Shown here: in pieces, positions 1-7,983 of the stretch
Layout of the letters: every line of letters begins with the position of its first letter
Numbering within the stretch: the stretch's first letter is position 1
Source: Verrucomicrobiota bacterium
Lineage (GTDB): Bacteria > Verrucomicrobiota > Verrucomicrobiia > Chthoniobacterales > UBA10450
DNA length: 18,892 bases
Direction: 5' to 3'
Assembly (NCBI GenBank): GCA_003217835.1
Contig: QHMQ01000121.1
Location: 1-18,892 of the forward strand
Made by a program: the position numbers and the translations under genes
Notes under the pieces: model-generated
Told to the model about the DNA's origin: nothing
Seen by the model: the letters and a program-made list of their open reading frames with translations, nothing else
The model's database searches: none

Positions 1-1738
1 TGTTACTCGTGAAAACCGTCGGCCGAGAAATCGTTTTGAACCGACCGGTGGACTCAAGCAGATGGACAATCGTGGCGAGGTAGTTTCCCGCTGCGACATA
101 AATATTCGTACCACTGGCTCCATTGGCTACGGTCTGAAGGATGTTGCTGAAATTGATCAGATTGGCCGGATCGACAATTCCACCGGTGCTAGGTGATGCG
201 GAGGGCGCGGCGCTCGGCAGTGGAATCGGCACGCTGGTATTGCGTGAGATCCCAACGAGTTTGTTTCTGTATTTTGCGAAATAATCGACGCCGAACTCCT
301 CGTCATTGTTGAGTGTCAACTGGCCAATGACGGTGCTAAGGGCGACTTGCGGCGCCTTCACGTCCATTTCATCGAGAATCTTTTCCACCTTCACGACGAC
401 CTCACGATTGCCAAGTACAATGATTGTATTCGCGCGCTGATCAGCGATGAGCTTGGAGTTGCCGACCGTGACGGCTTTCGGCACGGTATCCACCGGTTGC
501 GTGGCGAGCTCCTCGGAAATATTCAGCGTACTTCCCGTCGAGGTGGAAGTAGTCGAAGTGCTCGAGATGCCGCCTGAATAAGGATTAGCGACCGTTGCCG
601 ACGTCGCCCGCAGTGGCTGGGCTTGCGGCTGCGGCGACGGATTTGCGCCTCCGCCTTCCGCGCCGGGCTGGGCCGTCGCGCCTGGCTCCGTCAACGCCTG
701 AACCAGAACCGGAAGAACATCGCCGGCCGAAATGTATCTCAATGGGCGCGTGACCGGTTTTCCAAACTCAACATTGGCATCAAACTCACGGATTAATTTA
801 CGGATGAACGGCATGTTGATCGGCCGCGTCACGACATGGATGCGATTGGTGCGGGCATCAGCCGCGAGTTTAATTTTGCCCACTACGACAGCTTCTTCCG
901 ATAAGCCGGTTCCTCCGCCAATCTCATTTTCAACCGGCACCGGTTGTGGCACAGTGGGAGGCACTCGTACGGAGCGAATTCCTGGTTGGGTCGAGGGTTG
1001 AGTGCCCTTCTCGAAAATATCTTTGAGCATGTCGCAGACTTTGGTCGCGTCAGCCCGTTCGAGCTTGATGAACTCGCTCACCACTTCTGCTGGCGCCACG
1101 TCAACTTGGGCAATGACGCTGCCGAGCTGGCGAATGATGTCTGCGTTCTGCGTCACCAAAAGACTCGATGATTTCGGTAAGGCCAGAATATTTATCGAGC
1201 CTGAACTTCCCTGGAAATATGCCATCAACACTTGCTGAAGCTCTTGCGGATCCGCGTACTGAAGCTTGAATAAAAAGCTGATAACCGGGTTCCCAGCCGG
1301 AATGTCAGCCAAATCAGAAAGAATCGGTACCGCCGCTTTTCGGGGATTTTGACCGGCGCCAACGACTTCGACGATGTCGCGATCTGCGGGAACCATGGAG
1401 ATTCCGTTCAAGGCGAGGCTCGTCTCGATAATCTTGATCGCCTCCTCGCGAGAAACGTCTTTGCTGATGAAAATATTAACCTTGCCCTGGACAAAATTGT
1501 CCATCACCAGCTTCTTGCCGGTGAGTTGCTCGTAGAGGTGCAGCACATCGACAACGTCGCTGTTTGGAAACTGGAGTCGAACCGTCCCCGGCGCGCCGGA
1601 AGCGGCGGTCGGATCTGCTTTTGCCGGAGTCGCGATTGCAACGGCGGGCAATGGCTCGGGCCGGACAGGAGCAACCTGCGCTGAAATAGCCGTGGCAGCC
1701 GCAAGTCCGAGCGCGGCGCTGCAGAAAGGTCGATGCAC
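1..1738 (-). CDS. gspD: Type II secretion system secretin GspD (5' part, cut by left window edge)
   Basis: Outer-membrane secretin: forms the multimeric pore through which type II secretion substrates leave the periplasm. 579 codons are visible and the frame stays open to base 1. The N-terminus MHRPFCSAALGLAAATAISA is a good signal peptide. The order then fits GspD: an N0 domain at about residues 52-125, N1 about 150-215, N2 about 219-322, N3 about 330-457, and the start of the secretin barrel domain at about 461 (KAPQVALSTVIGQLTL). N3 is interrupted at about 352-410 by a Pro/Ala/Gly- and Ser/Thr-rich insertion. I chose GTG at 1738 because an in-frame TGA lies about 17 codons upstream, no ATG lies between, and this start gives the clean signal peptide. 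No Shine-Dalgarno sequence is seen. A type IV pilus PilQ is less likely because no AMIN domain is present. Downstream gsp genes would lie outside the window. Confidence 0.9.
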   Translation of the reverse strand, partial: MHRPFCSAALGLAAATAISAQVAPVRPEPLPAVAIATPAKADPTAASGAPGTVRLQFPNSDVVDVLHLYEQLTGKKLVMDNFVQGKVNIFISKDVSREEAIKIIETSLALNGISMVPADRDIVEVVGAGQNPRKAAVPILSDLADIPAGNPVISFLFKLQYADPQELQQVLMAYFQGSSGSINILALPKSSSLLVTQNADIIRQLGSVIAQVDVAPAEVVSEFIKLERADATKVCDMLKDIFEKGTQPSTQPGIRSVRVPPTVPQPVPVENEIGGGTGLSEEAVVVGKIKLAADARTNRIHVVTRPINMPFIRKLIREFDANVEFGKPVTRPLRYISAGDVLPVLVQALTEPGATAQPGAEGGGANPSPQPQAQPLRATSATVANPYSGGISSTSTTSTSTGSTLNISEELATQPVDTVPKAVTVGNSKLIADQRANTIIVLGNREVVVKVEKILDEMDVKAPQVALSTVIGQLTLNNDEEFGVDYFAKYRNKLVGISRNTSVPIPLPSAAPSASPSTGGIVDPANLINFSNILQTVANGASGTNIYVAAGNYLATIVHLLESTGRFKTISRPTVFTSN

Positions 1739-1761
1739 GATGTTATTTATGATGAGCGACG

Positions 1762-1790
1762 ATGCTAATAAATTGAGAAGGGTGGGTCAA
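1762..1790 (-). promoter_or_regulatory. Candidate sigma-70 promoter for gspD
   Basis: On the minus strand TTGACC (-35, 1790-1785) and TAGCAT (-10, 1767-1762) are 17 nt apart. The predicted transcript would start about 20 nt before the GTG start at 1738. The -35 matches consensus at 5 of 6 positions and the -10 at 4 of 6. Assigned by eye only. Confidence 0.42.
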
Positions 1791-1860
1791 CCTGCTTCGC
1801 CCGGCCCAAACCAAATCTTGTTACTCGAACTGGACGCGGCGAAGCATAGCTTATAAAAAA

Positions 1861-2409
1861 ATGTCATTCTTGCAAATGATTCGCCGTCTTTGCGTTCCAA
1901 TATCGCGCTGCGCCGACTTTATCCGCCCAGTCGCGCTCGCGCTTTTTACCTCGGCGGCGGTAGTTTTTGCATGGACAACTATTTCCTCAATTTCAGCGGC
2001 ACCACTCGGGAAAGAACAGGACCGCGTGAGGATCGTTGCCCAGATTCGCTCGATCCTAAGCGCGCAACAAGAGGCTTGGAACCGCGGCGACATTGACGGA
2101 TTCATGAACGGATACGCGCGCTCGAGATCGACAATCTTTGTCTCAGAAGATGCCGTAAGACGAGGCTGGGAAACGGTCCGCGCACGTTACAAGAAGAAAT
2201 ACTCCGATCGCGCGAAAATGGGCCTCCTCACTTTTTCTGATCTGGAGATTACGCCGGTTAACTCCAATGCAGCAGTCGTTCTGGGTCGCTGGAAATTAAA
2301 ACGTGCCCAAGACCGGCCGCATGGTCGCTTCACCTTAATCTTTCGCAAAAGCGCCGACGGCTGGCGTATTGTGCACGATCACACTTCGGCCGCCGCGCCC
2401 GACCGTTGA
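1861..2409 (+). CDS. Exported SnoaL/DUF4440-like (NTF2-fold) protein
   Basis: 182-residue protein with an N-terminal hydrophobic segment (about residues 20-46, ending ISSISAAP) that reads as a signal peptide or anchor. From about residue 55 it has the pattern of small NTF2-fold proteins: a helix with SAQQEAWNRGDIDGFMNGYA, a central RARYKKKYSDRAKMG segment, then strands ending in the typical GRFTLIFRKSADGWRIVHDH. Such domains are often ketosteroid-isomerase-like, but the family is functionally diverse and no substrate can be named. The second in-frame ATG at 1876 would also leave a full signal peptide, and a TATAAA at 1852-1857 would suit that start better, so the true start is uncertain. It stands alone between gspD (divergent) and mpl (convergent). 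Confidence 0.75.
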   Translation: MSFLQMIRRLCVPISRCADFIRPVALALFTSAAVVFAWTTISSISAAPLGKEQDRVRIVAQIRSILSAQQEAWNRGDIDGFMNGYARSRSTIFVSEDAVRRGWETVRARYKKKYSDRAKMGLLTFSDLEITPVNSNAAVVLGRWKLKRAQDRPHGRFTLIFRKSADGWRIVHDHTSAAAPDR

Positions 2410-2422
2410 AATGGGTTACACC

Positions 2423-2443
2423 ACGCTTCAAAGCGTTTGATTT
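2423..2443 (+). terminator. Weak intrinsic terminator after the SnoaL-like gene
   Basis: ACGCT-TCAA-AGCGT forms a 5-bp stem with a 4-nt loop starting 13 nt after the stop codon. It is followed by the T-rich TTGATTTGTG. It sits in the 50-bp gap between two convergent genes. The stem is short, so efficiency is doubtful. Confidence 0.4.
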
Positions 2444-2459
2444 GTGAGCTTTGTAACTT

Positions 2460-3851
2460 TTAGTCTTTTAGCTTGTCCAAAAGCTTTTCATGAATTCGAT
2501 CGAATCCGCCGTTGCTGAAAACAGCGACGACGTCTTGCGCTCTGAGCAGTGGCACGATTCGATTGACAATGGCATCGGCGTTCTCCTCGTAAAACGCCGG
2601 GCGGCCACTTTCCGCAATCGCATTTACAACTGCCTCGGGATTTAACCTCTCGTTCTCCGGGATTTGCTCCAGCTTGGCGACTTGGGAAATAAAAACGCCG
2701 TCCGCCGCTTTCAATGCTTCGGAAAGTCGCTGTTGAAAAACCGCGCGCCGTGTCGTGTTGGAGCGTGGCTCGAAAACTGCCCAAATGCGGTGGCCGGGAT
2801 AACGATGACGAAGCGCCTGCAACGTATGCGCGATTGCAGTAGGGTGATGGCCGAAATCGTCGATCACTTTCACGCCACGCGCTTCGCCGCGCACTTCCTG
2901 CCGCCGCGCAATGCCAGAAAAACTCTTGAATGCATTGTCAATCTTTGTTTTCGAGACATCGTAAAATCGCGCTGCCGTCGCCGCCATCGCCGCGTTGCGC
3001 ACATTAAATTCGCCGATGAGCGGAATTTCGAAAATTTCCTCGCCAAGTTTGAACCTCGAACCACTGGATGAGTAAGCCACGTCGCGAATCCGCTGCGCAC
3101 AATTCTTCGAGAAGCCGACCTCGATCATCTGCGAGAGACAATCTTTCGCGACATCCACGCAATTCGCGTCGTCGCCGTACAGCACCACCATGCCATTTTG
3201 AGGAACGATATTGAGCAAACGCCGAAAGCTAAGCTTGATTTCATCGAGATTGTTGAAGATGTCGGCATGATCAAACTCGATATTGTTTACGATCACCAAT
3301 TCCGGCAGGTAATGAATAAACTTCGAGCGCTTATCGAAGAAAGCGGTGTCGTACTCGTCGCCTTCAATCACAAAATATTTCGAATCATTGAGTCGTGCGC
3401 CTTGTCCGAAATTTGTTGGAAGCCCGCCGATGAGATAACCGGGTTTGCGGCCGGCCTTTTCCATGATCCAGGCCAGCAATGCAGTTGTCGTTGTTTTGCC
3501 GTGCGTACCAGTGACGACGAGATTATGGCGGCCGCGCAAGAAATAGTTTTTCAAAACTTCAGGCAAAGAAAGGTAAAGTAGCTTTCGGCTGAGCACCGCC
3601 TCCACTTCGGGATTGCCGCGCTTGATCGCGTTTCCAATCACAACCACGTCGGCATCTGCCGGAATATTTTCGGCGCGATAACCTTCCTTGAGCGCAATAC
3701 CCTTCTTTCGTAGGAAGATCGATATCGGCGGATAAACATTTTCGTCAGAGCCGGTGACTTTGAAGCCGCGCTCGCACAGCGCCGCCGCCACCGAACCCAT
3801 GGCCGTCCCACAGATACCGAGAAAGTGAAAATGCCGAGGACTTTGCCTCAC
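2460..3851 (-). CDS. mpl: UDP-N-acetylmuramate:L-alanyl-gamma-D-glutamyl-meso-DAP ligase
   Basis: Cytoplasmic ATP-dependent Mur-family ligase. It joins the recycled tripeptide L-Ala-gamma-D-Glu-meso-DAP to UDP-MurNAc, so it returns old wall peptide to new peptidoglycan. The 463 residues match the usual Mpl length. Visible motifs are the N-terminal nucleotide-binding stretch HFLGICGTAMGS (9-20), P-loop GTHGKTTTT (115-123), IEGDEYDTAFFDKRSKF (162-178), NNIEFDHADIF (189-199), DDFGHHPTAI (331-340) and EPRSNTTRR (361-369). The EGDEYDTAFFDKRSKF segment separates Mpl from MurC. The start is GTG at 3851, placing the Rossmann motif at the usual distance from the N-terminus. It lies 155 bp downstream of the cyclase gene on the same strand and may have its own promoter. 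No other mur gene is adjacent. Confidence 0.93.
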   Translation of the reverse strand: MRQSPRHFHFLGICGTAMGSVAAALCERGFKVTGSDENVYPPISIFLRKKGIALKEGYRAENIPADADVVVIGNAIKRGNPEVEAVLSRKLLYLSLPEVLKNYFLRGRHNLVVTGTHGKTTTTALLAWIMEKAGRKPGYLIGGLPTNFGQGARLNDSKYFVIEGDEYDTAFFDKRSKFIHYLPELVIVNNIEFDHADIFNNLDEIKLSFRRLLNIVPQNGMVVLYGDDANCVDVAKDCLSQMIEVGFSKNCAQRIRDVAYSSSGSRFKLGEEIFEIPLIGEFNVRNAAMAATAARFYDVSKTKIDNAFKSFSGIARRQEVRGEARGVKVIDDFGHHPTAIAHTLQALRHRYPGHRIWAVFEPRSNTTRRAVFQQRLSEALKAADGVFISQVAKLEQIPENERLNPEAVVNAIAESGRPAFYEENADAIVNRIVPLLRAQDVVAVFSNGGFDRIHEKLLDKLKD

Positions 3852-4006
3852 GCGAATTGCTTTACTCGCAGCAAACTGCTTTGGCTAATGAAAGAAACCG
3901 ATTCACCCCACAAACTGAATCCGGGAAGCAGGAACGGGGAGAAGATTCCAATTTGGCATTTCTTTTTCGGATTTCCTAATTCCCCCGATGAATTTTCCTC
4001 CGTCAC

Positions 4007-6112
4007 TCACTTTTTCGTAAGCACCTCGACTGCGTCCCATGCTTCGTCTGGCGGCTGCCGTTCGTATTCGAGCGAGCGCGTCAGATACATCTGTCCCAAT
4101 AGATCGTCTGGATAGAACTCGAGAAAACGCGAGAACAAGATTTTTGCCTGCGTAAAATCACGTGCGCGAAACTTCTCGAGTGCCTCTTCGTAGACCTCGA
4201 TCCACTTGAGGAGTTGTGGATCGACATCTTCATTACGCGCCCCAATGAAGGTAAAGGCATCCACCGGTTTGGTTTTGCCTTTCACCTGCACGCGGGCGAC
4301 CGAGCGCAGATGAAACTCGTCGCGCACCAACTCGGCCGCCGTTGCGCCGACCAAAATGTCGACACCGTAAATTCGGGTAAGACCTTCGAGTCGCGACGCT
4401 AGATTGACAGAGTCGCCAATGACAGTCGGATCCATACGCTCTTGCGACCCGATATTGCCGACAATTACTTCGCCTTGATTGATCCCGATTCCCATGCCCA
4501 ATCCCATTCGCCCTTCATCGCGCCATTTCTCATTGAGTTGCCGCAACTCCCACCGCATCGCCAGCGCCGCGCGTGCACAATTTTTGGCGTCCTGCGCCAC
4601 GCCAAAGCTACGCACGTTCCCCCATACGGCCATAATTGCATCGCCGATGAATTTATCGAGCGTGCCGCCATTGCTGAAGACAACCGAAGTCATACGGGTG
4701 AGATACTCATTGAGTTGTGCGACCAACGCTTCAGGATCGGCTTTTTCGGACAACGTGGTAAAACCAACTAGATCTGAGAACAGCATCGTCACCGGCACGC
4801 GCACACCGCGGAGTGTGCTGTAATAGCTGTCTGGGTTTTCGAGAATTTCCTTTACCAAATTCTTCGAGACATAACGTTCGAGCGTACGCCGCGTGCGCAA
4901 TTTCTCGAGGCGCTCGAGGGCGTATTCGAAGCCGAGTGAAAACAATCCGCTTAATAATAGAGCGGAGAGGACCGGAACTGTGAGAAGCAACAGACCCGAT
5001 TTGTCATAAAAGAATCGCGCCGCACCAAGATATGCGCCGGCGATCACAACAAGGCCGCCAAGACAAAGCAACGGCCTGCGCAGAAAAACGATGAGGCACC
5101 AAGCGGCCAGCCCTGCACCGACAACAAGCGCCAGGCCGGTCTTCGGCGGCGTGGGCTGCAAAAATTCGTGGCCAAGGGCCGCAGCCATTGCCTGCAAATG
5201 AAGCGCCGGCCCCGATGTCTCTGGACTCATTGGCGTATCGAAAACATCGTGCGTCACCTGAGCGGACGATCCGACCATCACGATCTTGTTCTTGAAAAAT
5301 GAGCCATCGGCATAATTGGCATGCCAAAATTTCGGATCGAAAACTTCGTAGAGCGGGCGCGGCTCGAACGCGTCGAGCGCGCTAAAACGAATCATATGCC
5401 CGCGAAAATCCCGCGGAATATCATCCGCGTGGCCGATTTTCGTTAGTGCGCGCGCGGAAAGAGATTCGAAGATTTCTTGGCTCGGATGCGGCGGCAATCC
5501 CGCGAGTTGACGATCCGTCACGCGATAAGTCGCAGCACGGATTTTTCCGTCGATCGGATCGGGCCAGAAATTCACGAAACCCACGCGATCATCCAGAAGT
5601 TGCTGCGGCGGGATCAGCGTGTCGTTTGGCGTAACAGCCTGCGCAGCGTTTTGCATATCAAAATTGGCCCCGAGTACTACTTTGTCGCGATAGCGATCGA
5701 GCGTGGTATGAAACGCCGGATCACCATCGTTGGGCGGGCTAAAAATCACGTCGAACATGACGAGTCGCGCGCCGGCCCCGAACAACCGATCAAGCAAAAG
5801 CGCCCACACTTCACGCGACCAGGGGAATGGCCGCTCCGTCATCAACTGAAATGCGCGACTACCAGCGATTTCCTCCGTCGTCATAGGTGGTAATTGCAAC
5901 GTGCTTTGATCGATCCCGAGAAAGACGAAATCGTCACGTGTCGGAGTTTTTCGGCCCTCCCGCCGGAGCAAATCCTCAAAGCTTTGTTCGCCACCCCACG
6001 GCACGGAGAGAAACGGCGTTCCTGGGAAAAAATGACCGGAAAAAATCAGGCCGGTGCAAAAAGCGCAGATCAACGCCAAGATCCAGAACCGATGGCGACT
6101 AAGCCAGTGCAT
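4007..6112 (-). CDS. CHASE2-domain membrane adenylate cyclase (class III)
   Basis: 701-residue sensor enzyme predicted to make cAMP from ATP. An N-terminal membrane segment (about 9-27) leads into a large extracytoplasmic CHASE2 domain (about 40-320). Three membrane helices follow (about 325-345, 348-368, 372-395), then a short linker and a class III cyclase domain (about 438-625). Visible catalytic residues: metal-binding Asp447 (FSDLVGFT) and Asp491 (DKFIGDAIMAVWG), adenine-selecting Lys487, and transition-state Asn570 and Arg574 (GDSVNLASRLEG). Thr563 in TVIGD replaces the Asp of class IIIa enzymes, which points to class IIIb. The last ~75 residues (YEEALEKFRARDFTQAKILF) look like a TPR-type helical tail. 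The CHASE2 ligand is unknown. ATG at 6112 directly precedes the first membrane helix. Confidence 0.9.
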   Translation of the reverse strand: MHWLSRHRFWILALICAFCTGLIFSGHFFPGTPFLSVPWGGEQSFEDLLRREGRKTPTRDDFVFLGIDQSTLQLPPMTTEEIAGSRAFQLMTERPFPWSREVWALLLDRLFGAGARLVMFDVIFSPPNDGDPAFHTTLDRYRDKVVLGANFDMQNAAQAVTPNDTLIPPQQLLDDRVGFVNFWPDPIDGKIRAATYRVTDRQLAGLPPHPSQEIFESLSARALTKIGHADDIPRDFRGHMIRFSALDAFEPRPLYEVFDPKFWHANYADGSFFKNKIVMVGSSAQVTHDVFDTPMSPETSGPALHLQAMAAALGHEFLQPTPPKTGLALVVGAGLAAWCLIVFLRRPLLCLGGLVVIAGAYLGAARFFYDKSGLLLLTVPVLSALLLSGLFSLGFEYALERLEKLRTRRTLERYVSKNLVKEILENPDSYYSTLRGVRVPVTMLFSDLVGFTTLSEKADPEALVAQLNEYLTRMTSVVFSNGGTLDKFIGDAIMAVWGNVRSFGVAQDAKNCARAALAMRWELRQLNEKWRDEGRMGLGMGIGINQGEVIVGNIGSQERMDPTVIGDSVNLASRLEGLTRIYGVDILVGATAAELVRDEFHLRSVARVQVKGKTKPVDAFTFIGARNEDVDPQLLKWIEVYEEALEKFRARDFTQAKILFSRFLEFYPDDLLGQMYLTRSLEYERQPPDEAWDAVEVLTKK

Positions 6113-6118
6113 CGGGTC

Positions 6119-6127
6119 ACTATATCA
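6119..6127 (-). promoter_or_regulatory. Extended -10 promoter candidate for the cyclase gene
   Basis: On the minus strand TGATATAGT is an extended -10 (TGn plus TATAGT, 5 of 6 matches). Only six bases separate it from the ATG at 6112, so transcription would begin at or next to the start codon and give a leaderless mRNA. No convincing -35 is seen, as is usual for extended -10 promoters. Confidence 0.4.
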
Positions 6128-6226
6128 ATATTGCACCGTTGTGCACAGCTATTCAGCAGGCTTGGAATCTCGGATTCGCGCAGTTATCCAGGTTCCACGC
6201 GTCGTCGAAGATAATGACGCAGACAT

Positions 6227-7357
6227 ATGGAAACTGAACTTTTCTGTCCGCGGTGCAATCTGCCGCTGAAACAAGTGCGTATGCCGAATCGCCTTTTTTG
6301 GGCGTGCGACACCTGTGGTGGGCGTGCGGTCGGCCTCGAGCTCCTACGGCGCACATTTACGCCTGAGTCGATCAATCCACTTTGGCTCCACGCAATCAAA
6401 GGCGAAGGAAAAACCGGATGTCGTTGTCCATCCTGCGCGCATGCCATGATCCAAGTTGCGCTGTCTGAAAACGCCGGAGTAAATGTCGACGTATGTCGAT
6501 TGTGTCACTTCGTCTGGTTCGACATGCACGAAGTGGAAGCTCTCGTTTCACGGCCCCTGCCATCAACGCCGGCCGAAATGCCGCAAGCTGCACGCGAGGC
6601 CATTGCCATGCTCAAAGTGCAGGAACTCGCCGAGCAGGCGCGTGGAACCGATTTCGACAGTGCTTCGCCAGATGAACAATGGAAGCAAATTGCGGCGTTT
6701 TTGGGAATGCCGATTGAATTCGATGCGATACCGCAGGAACGAACGCCGTGGGTCACATGGATGCTTTGCCTCCTAATTTTCAGCGCAAGCGCATTCGGTT
6801 TCACACGGCTCCATGAAATCGTATCCCATTTGGGGTTAATCCCAGCGCAAGCAACGCGCGATAGCGGCGTCACCTTTCTGACATCATTTTTTCTTCATGC
6901 CGGCATTCTGCATCTCGTCGGCAATATGTATTTCCTTTTTGTCTTTGGTGATGACGTCGAGAATTTTCTCCGCCCGTTTCGTTATCTTGCGCTCATCGCC
7001 TTCGCCGCCTTCATCGGCGATCTCGCGCACATTGCTGCCGATCCGCATTCGCAAATCCCGTGTGTCGGCGCGAGCGGCGGCATCGCGGGGGTGATTACGT
7101 TTTATGCGCTTAGCTTTCCGCGCGTGAAGCTCGGATTTTTGATGCGTTATGGATGGTGGTGGTTTCGATGGATCCGGCTGCCGACTTGGTTCGTCTTTGT
7201 ATTGTGGATTCTATTTCAACTCATCGGCACTTGGGAACAAGTCGCCGGAATCAGTGCAGTTTCTTCAGTTGCGCATATTGGTGGAGCGGTGGTGGGTTTT
7301 GTGGCGTGGCTGTTTTGGCGGAAGAACAATCGACTTGCTGAGGCTTCGCACCTTTGA
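6227..7357 (+). CDS. Zinc-ribbon / rhomboid-family intramembrane serine protease
   Basis: 376-residue fusion. The cytosolic N-terminus holds two TFIIB-like zinc ribbons: Cys7/Cys10 with Cys27/Cys30 (CPRC, CDTCGG), and Cys67/Cys70 with Cys90/Cys93 (CPSC, CRLC followed by HFVWFD). A linker to about residue 170 leads into a six-or-so-helix rhomboid domain (about 175-365). Catalytic features are visible: H229 and N233 in HLVGN, Ser283 in GASGG, and His350 in the last helix (AHIGGAVVGF). It should therefore be an active protease cutting membrane-embedded substrates. The substrate is unknown and the ribbons may recruit it or another partner. ATG at 6227 has no Shine-Dalgarno sequence. The gene is divergent from the cyclase and ends just before the rplT promoter. 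Confidence 0.9.
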   Translation: METELFCPRCNLPLKQVRMPNRLFWACDTCGGRAVGLELLRRTFTPESINPLWLHAIKGEGKTGCRCPSCAHAMIQVALSENAGVNVDVCRLCHFVWFDMHEVEALVSRPLPSTPAEMPQAAREAIAMLKVQELAEQARGTDFDSASPDEQWKQIAAFLGMPIEFDAIPQERTPWVTWMLCLLIFSASAFGFTRLHEIVSHLGLIPAQATRDSGVTFLTSFFLHAGILHLVGNMYFLFVFGDDVENFLRPFRYLALIAFAAFIGDLAHIAADPHSQIPCVGASGGIAGVITFYALSFPRVKLGFLMRYGWWWFRWIRLPTWFVFVLWILFQLIGTWEQVAGISAVSSVAHIGGAVVGFVAWLFWRKNNRLAEASHL

Positions 7358-7383
7358 GTTTCACAAAATCCAGTTGTTATAGT
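7354..7383 (+). promoter_or_regulatory. Candidate promoter for rplT-pheS-pheT
   Basis: TTGAGT (-35, 7354-7359) and TATAGT (-10, 7378-7383) are 18 nt apart, with an upstream TGn extension (TGT at 7375-7377). The -35 overlaps the stop codon of the rhomboid gene. Transcription from about 7390 would give a 5' leader of roughly 157 nt before rplT. Confidence 0.45.
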
Positions 7384-7389
7384 TAAGCG

Positions 7390-7546
7390 ACCAATTATCT
7401 TGCCTCCCCGACATCCTGCGTCGGACCAGATTTTTCCACCTGCCGGAATTGACAGCCGGCAAATCGGCGAGTGAGGTCGGAAAGGTCGATAACGAAACAA
7501 CAACTCGCTGAACGAGGAGTTCCGAAGCAATTCGGAACAAAACAAA
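7390..7546 (+). promoter_or_regulatory. Structured rplT leader, possible L20 autoregulatory element
   Basis: The untranslated stretch contains three perfect hairpins. The first is CCGAC-7 nt-GTCGG (7408-7424), followed six bases later by TTTTT (7431-7435). The second is TGCCGG-9 nt-CCGGCA (7441-7461). The third is GTTCCGAA-GCAA-TTCGGAAC (7519-7538), capped by a GNRA tetraloop. A strong Shine-Dalgarno sequence, GAGGAG at 7514-7519, lies 27 nt before the ATG. Folding of the third hairpin would shrink that spacing to about 8-9 nt. A competing small hairpin, CTCG-CTGAA-CGAG (7504-7516), would cover part of the Shine-Dalgarno sequence. L20 represses its own mRNA in several bacteria by binding leader structures. 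The link here is inference, and no known L20 leader consensus was recognised. Confidence 0.5.
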
Positions 7547-7924
7547 ATGCCAAGAGCCACCAATGCCCCGGCCAGTCGGGCGCGGCGCAAACGGGTTTTA
7601 AAAAAAGCCAAAGGTTACCGCGGACGCCGCTCGAAACTTTTCCGCTACGCCAAGGACGCGACCATGAAAGGCCAATATTGGGCCTATCGCGATCGCAAAA
7701 CACGCAAACGCACGTTCCGTTCCCTTTGGATTCAGCGCTTGAATGCTGCGGCCCGTGCGCATGGAATCAGTTACAGTCGTTTTGCGGAAGGACTCAGGGC
7801 TGCCGGTATCGAGCTTGATCGAAAAATTCTTTCCGACCTCGCCGTCAATGATGAAGCGGCATTCAAATCGATTGTCGATCAAGTAAAGAGGGCGCTGGAA
7901 AAAAAATCGGAGAAAGCGGCCTAA
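7547..7924 (+). CDS. rplT: 50S ribosomal protein L20
   Basis: 125-residue, highly basic protein binding 23S rRNA early in large-subunit assembly. The N-terminal extension (MPRATNAPASRARRKRVLKKAKGY) and the core (GRRSKLFRYAKDATMKGQYWAYRDRKTRKR, WIQRLNAAARAHGISYSRF) are characteristic; the C-terminal globular part follows. Length is normal to slightly long, with a Lys-rich tail. The start at 7547 follows the structured leader. The usual upstream partners infC and rpmI are absent: the preceding 189 bp contain no L35-like frame. pheS follows after 99 bp, keeping the common rplT-pheS-pheT order. Confidence 0.97.
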   Translation: MPRATNAPASRARRKRVLKKAKGYRGRRSKLFRYAKDATMKGQYWAYRDRKTRKRTFRSLWIQRLNAAARAHGISYSRFAEGLRAAGIELDRKILSDLAVNDEAAFKSIVDQVKRALEKKSEKAA

Positions 7925-7983
7925 TCTCTAAGGGGGTTTCTGTGGAACGCGGCAGCAGGCAAACCAGCCGCCTACAATTTCGA

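Noticed and set aside
2664..3581. Open frames on the plus strand over mpl (135 and 127 codons).
   Set aside because: They are antisense to the conserved Mpl motifs and have no family resemblance.
7924..7938. ATCTCTAAGGGGGTT just after the rplT stop, nearly repeated at 12941-12955 after the carA stop (one mismatch).
   Set aside because: Several 15-mer pairs with one mismatch are expected by chance in 19 kb, and no structure is shared around them.
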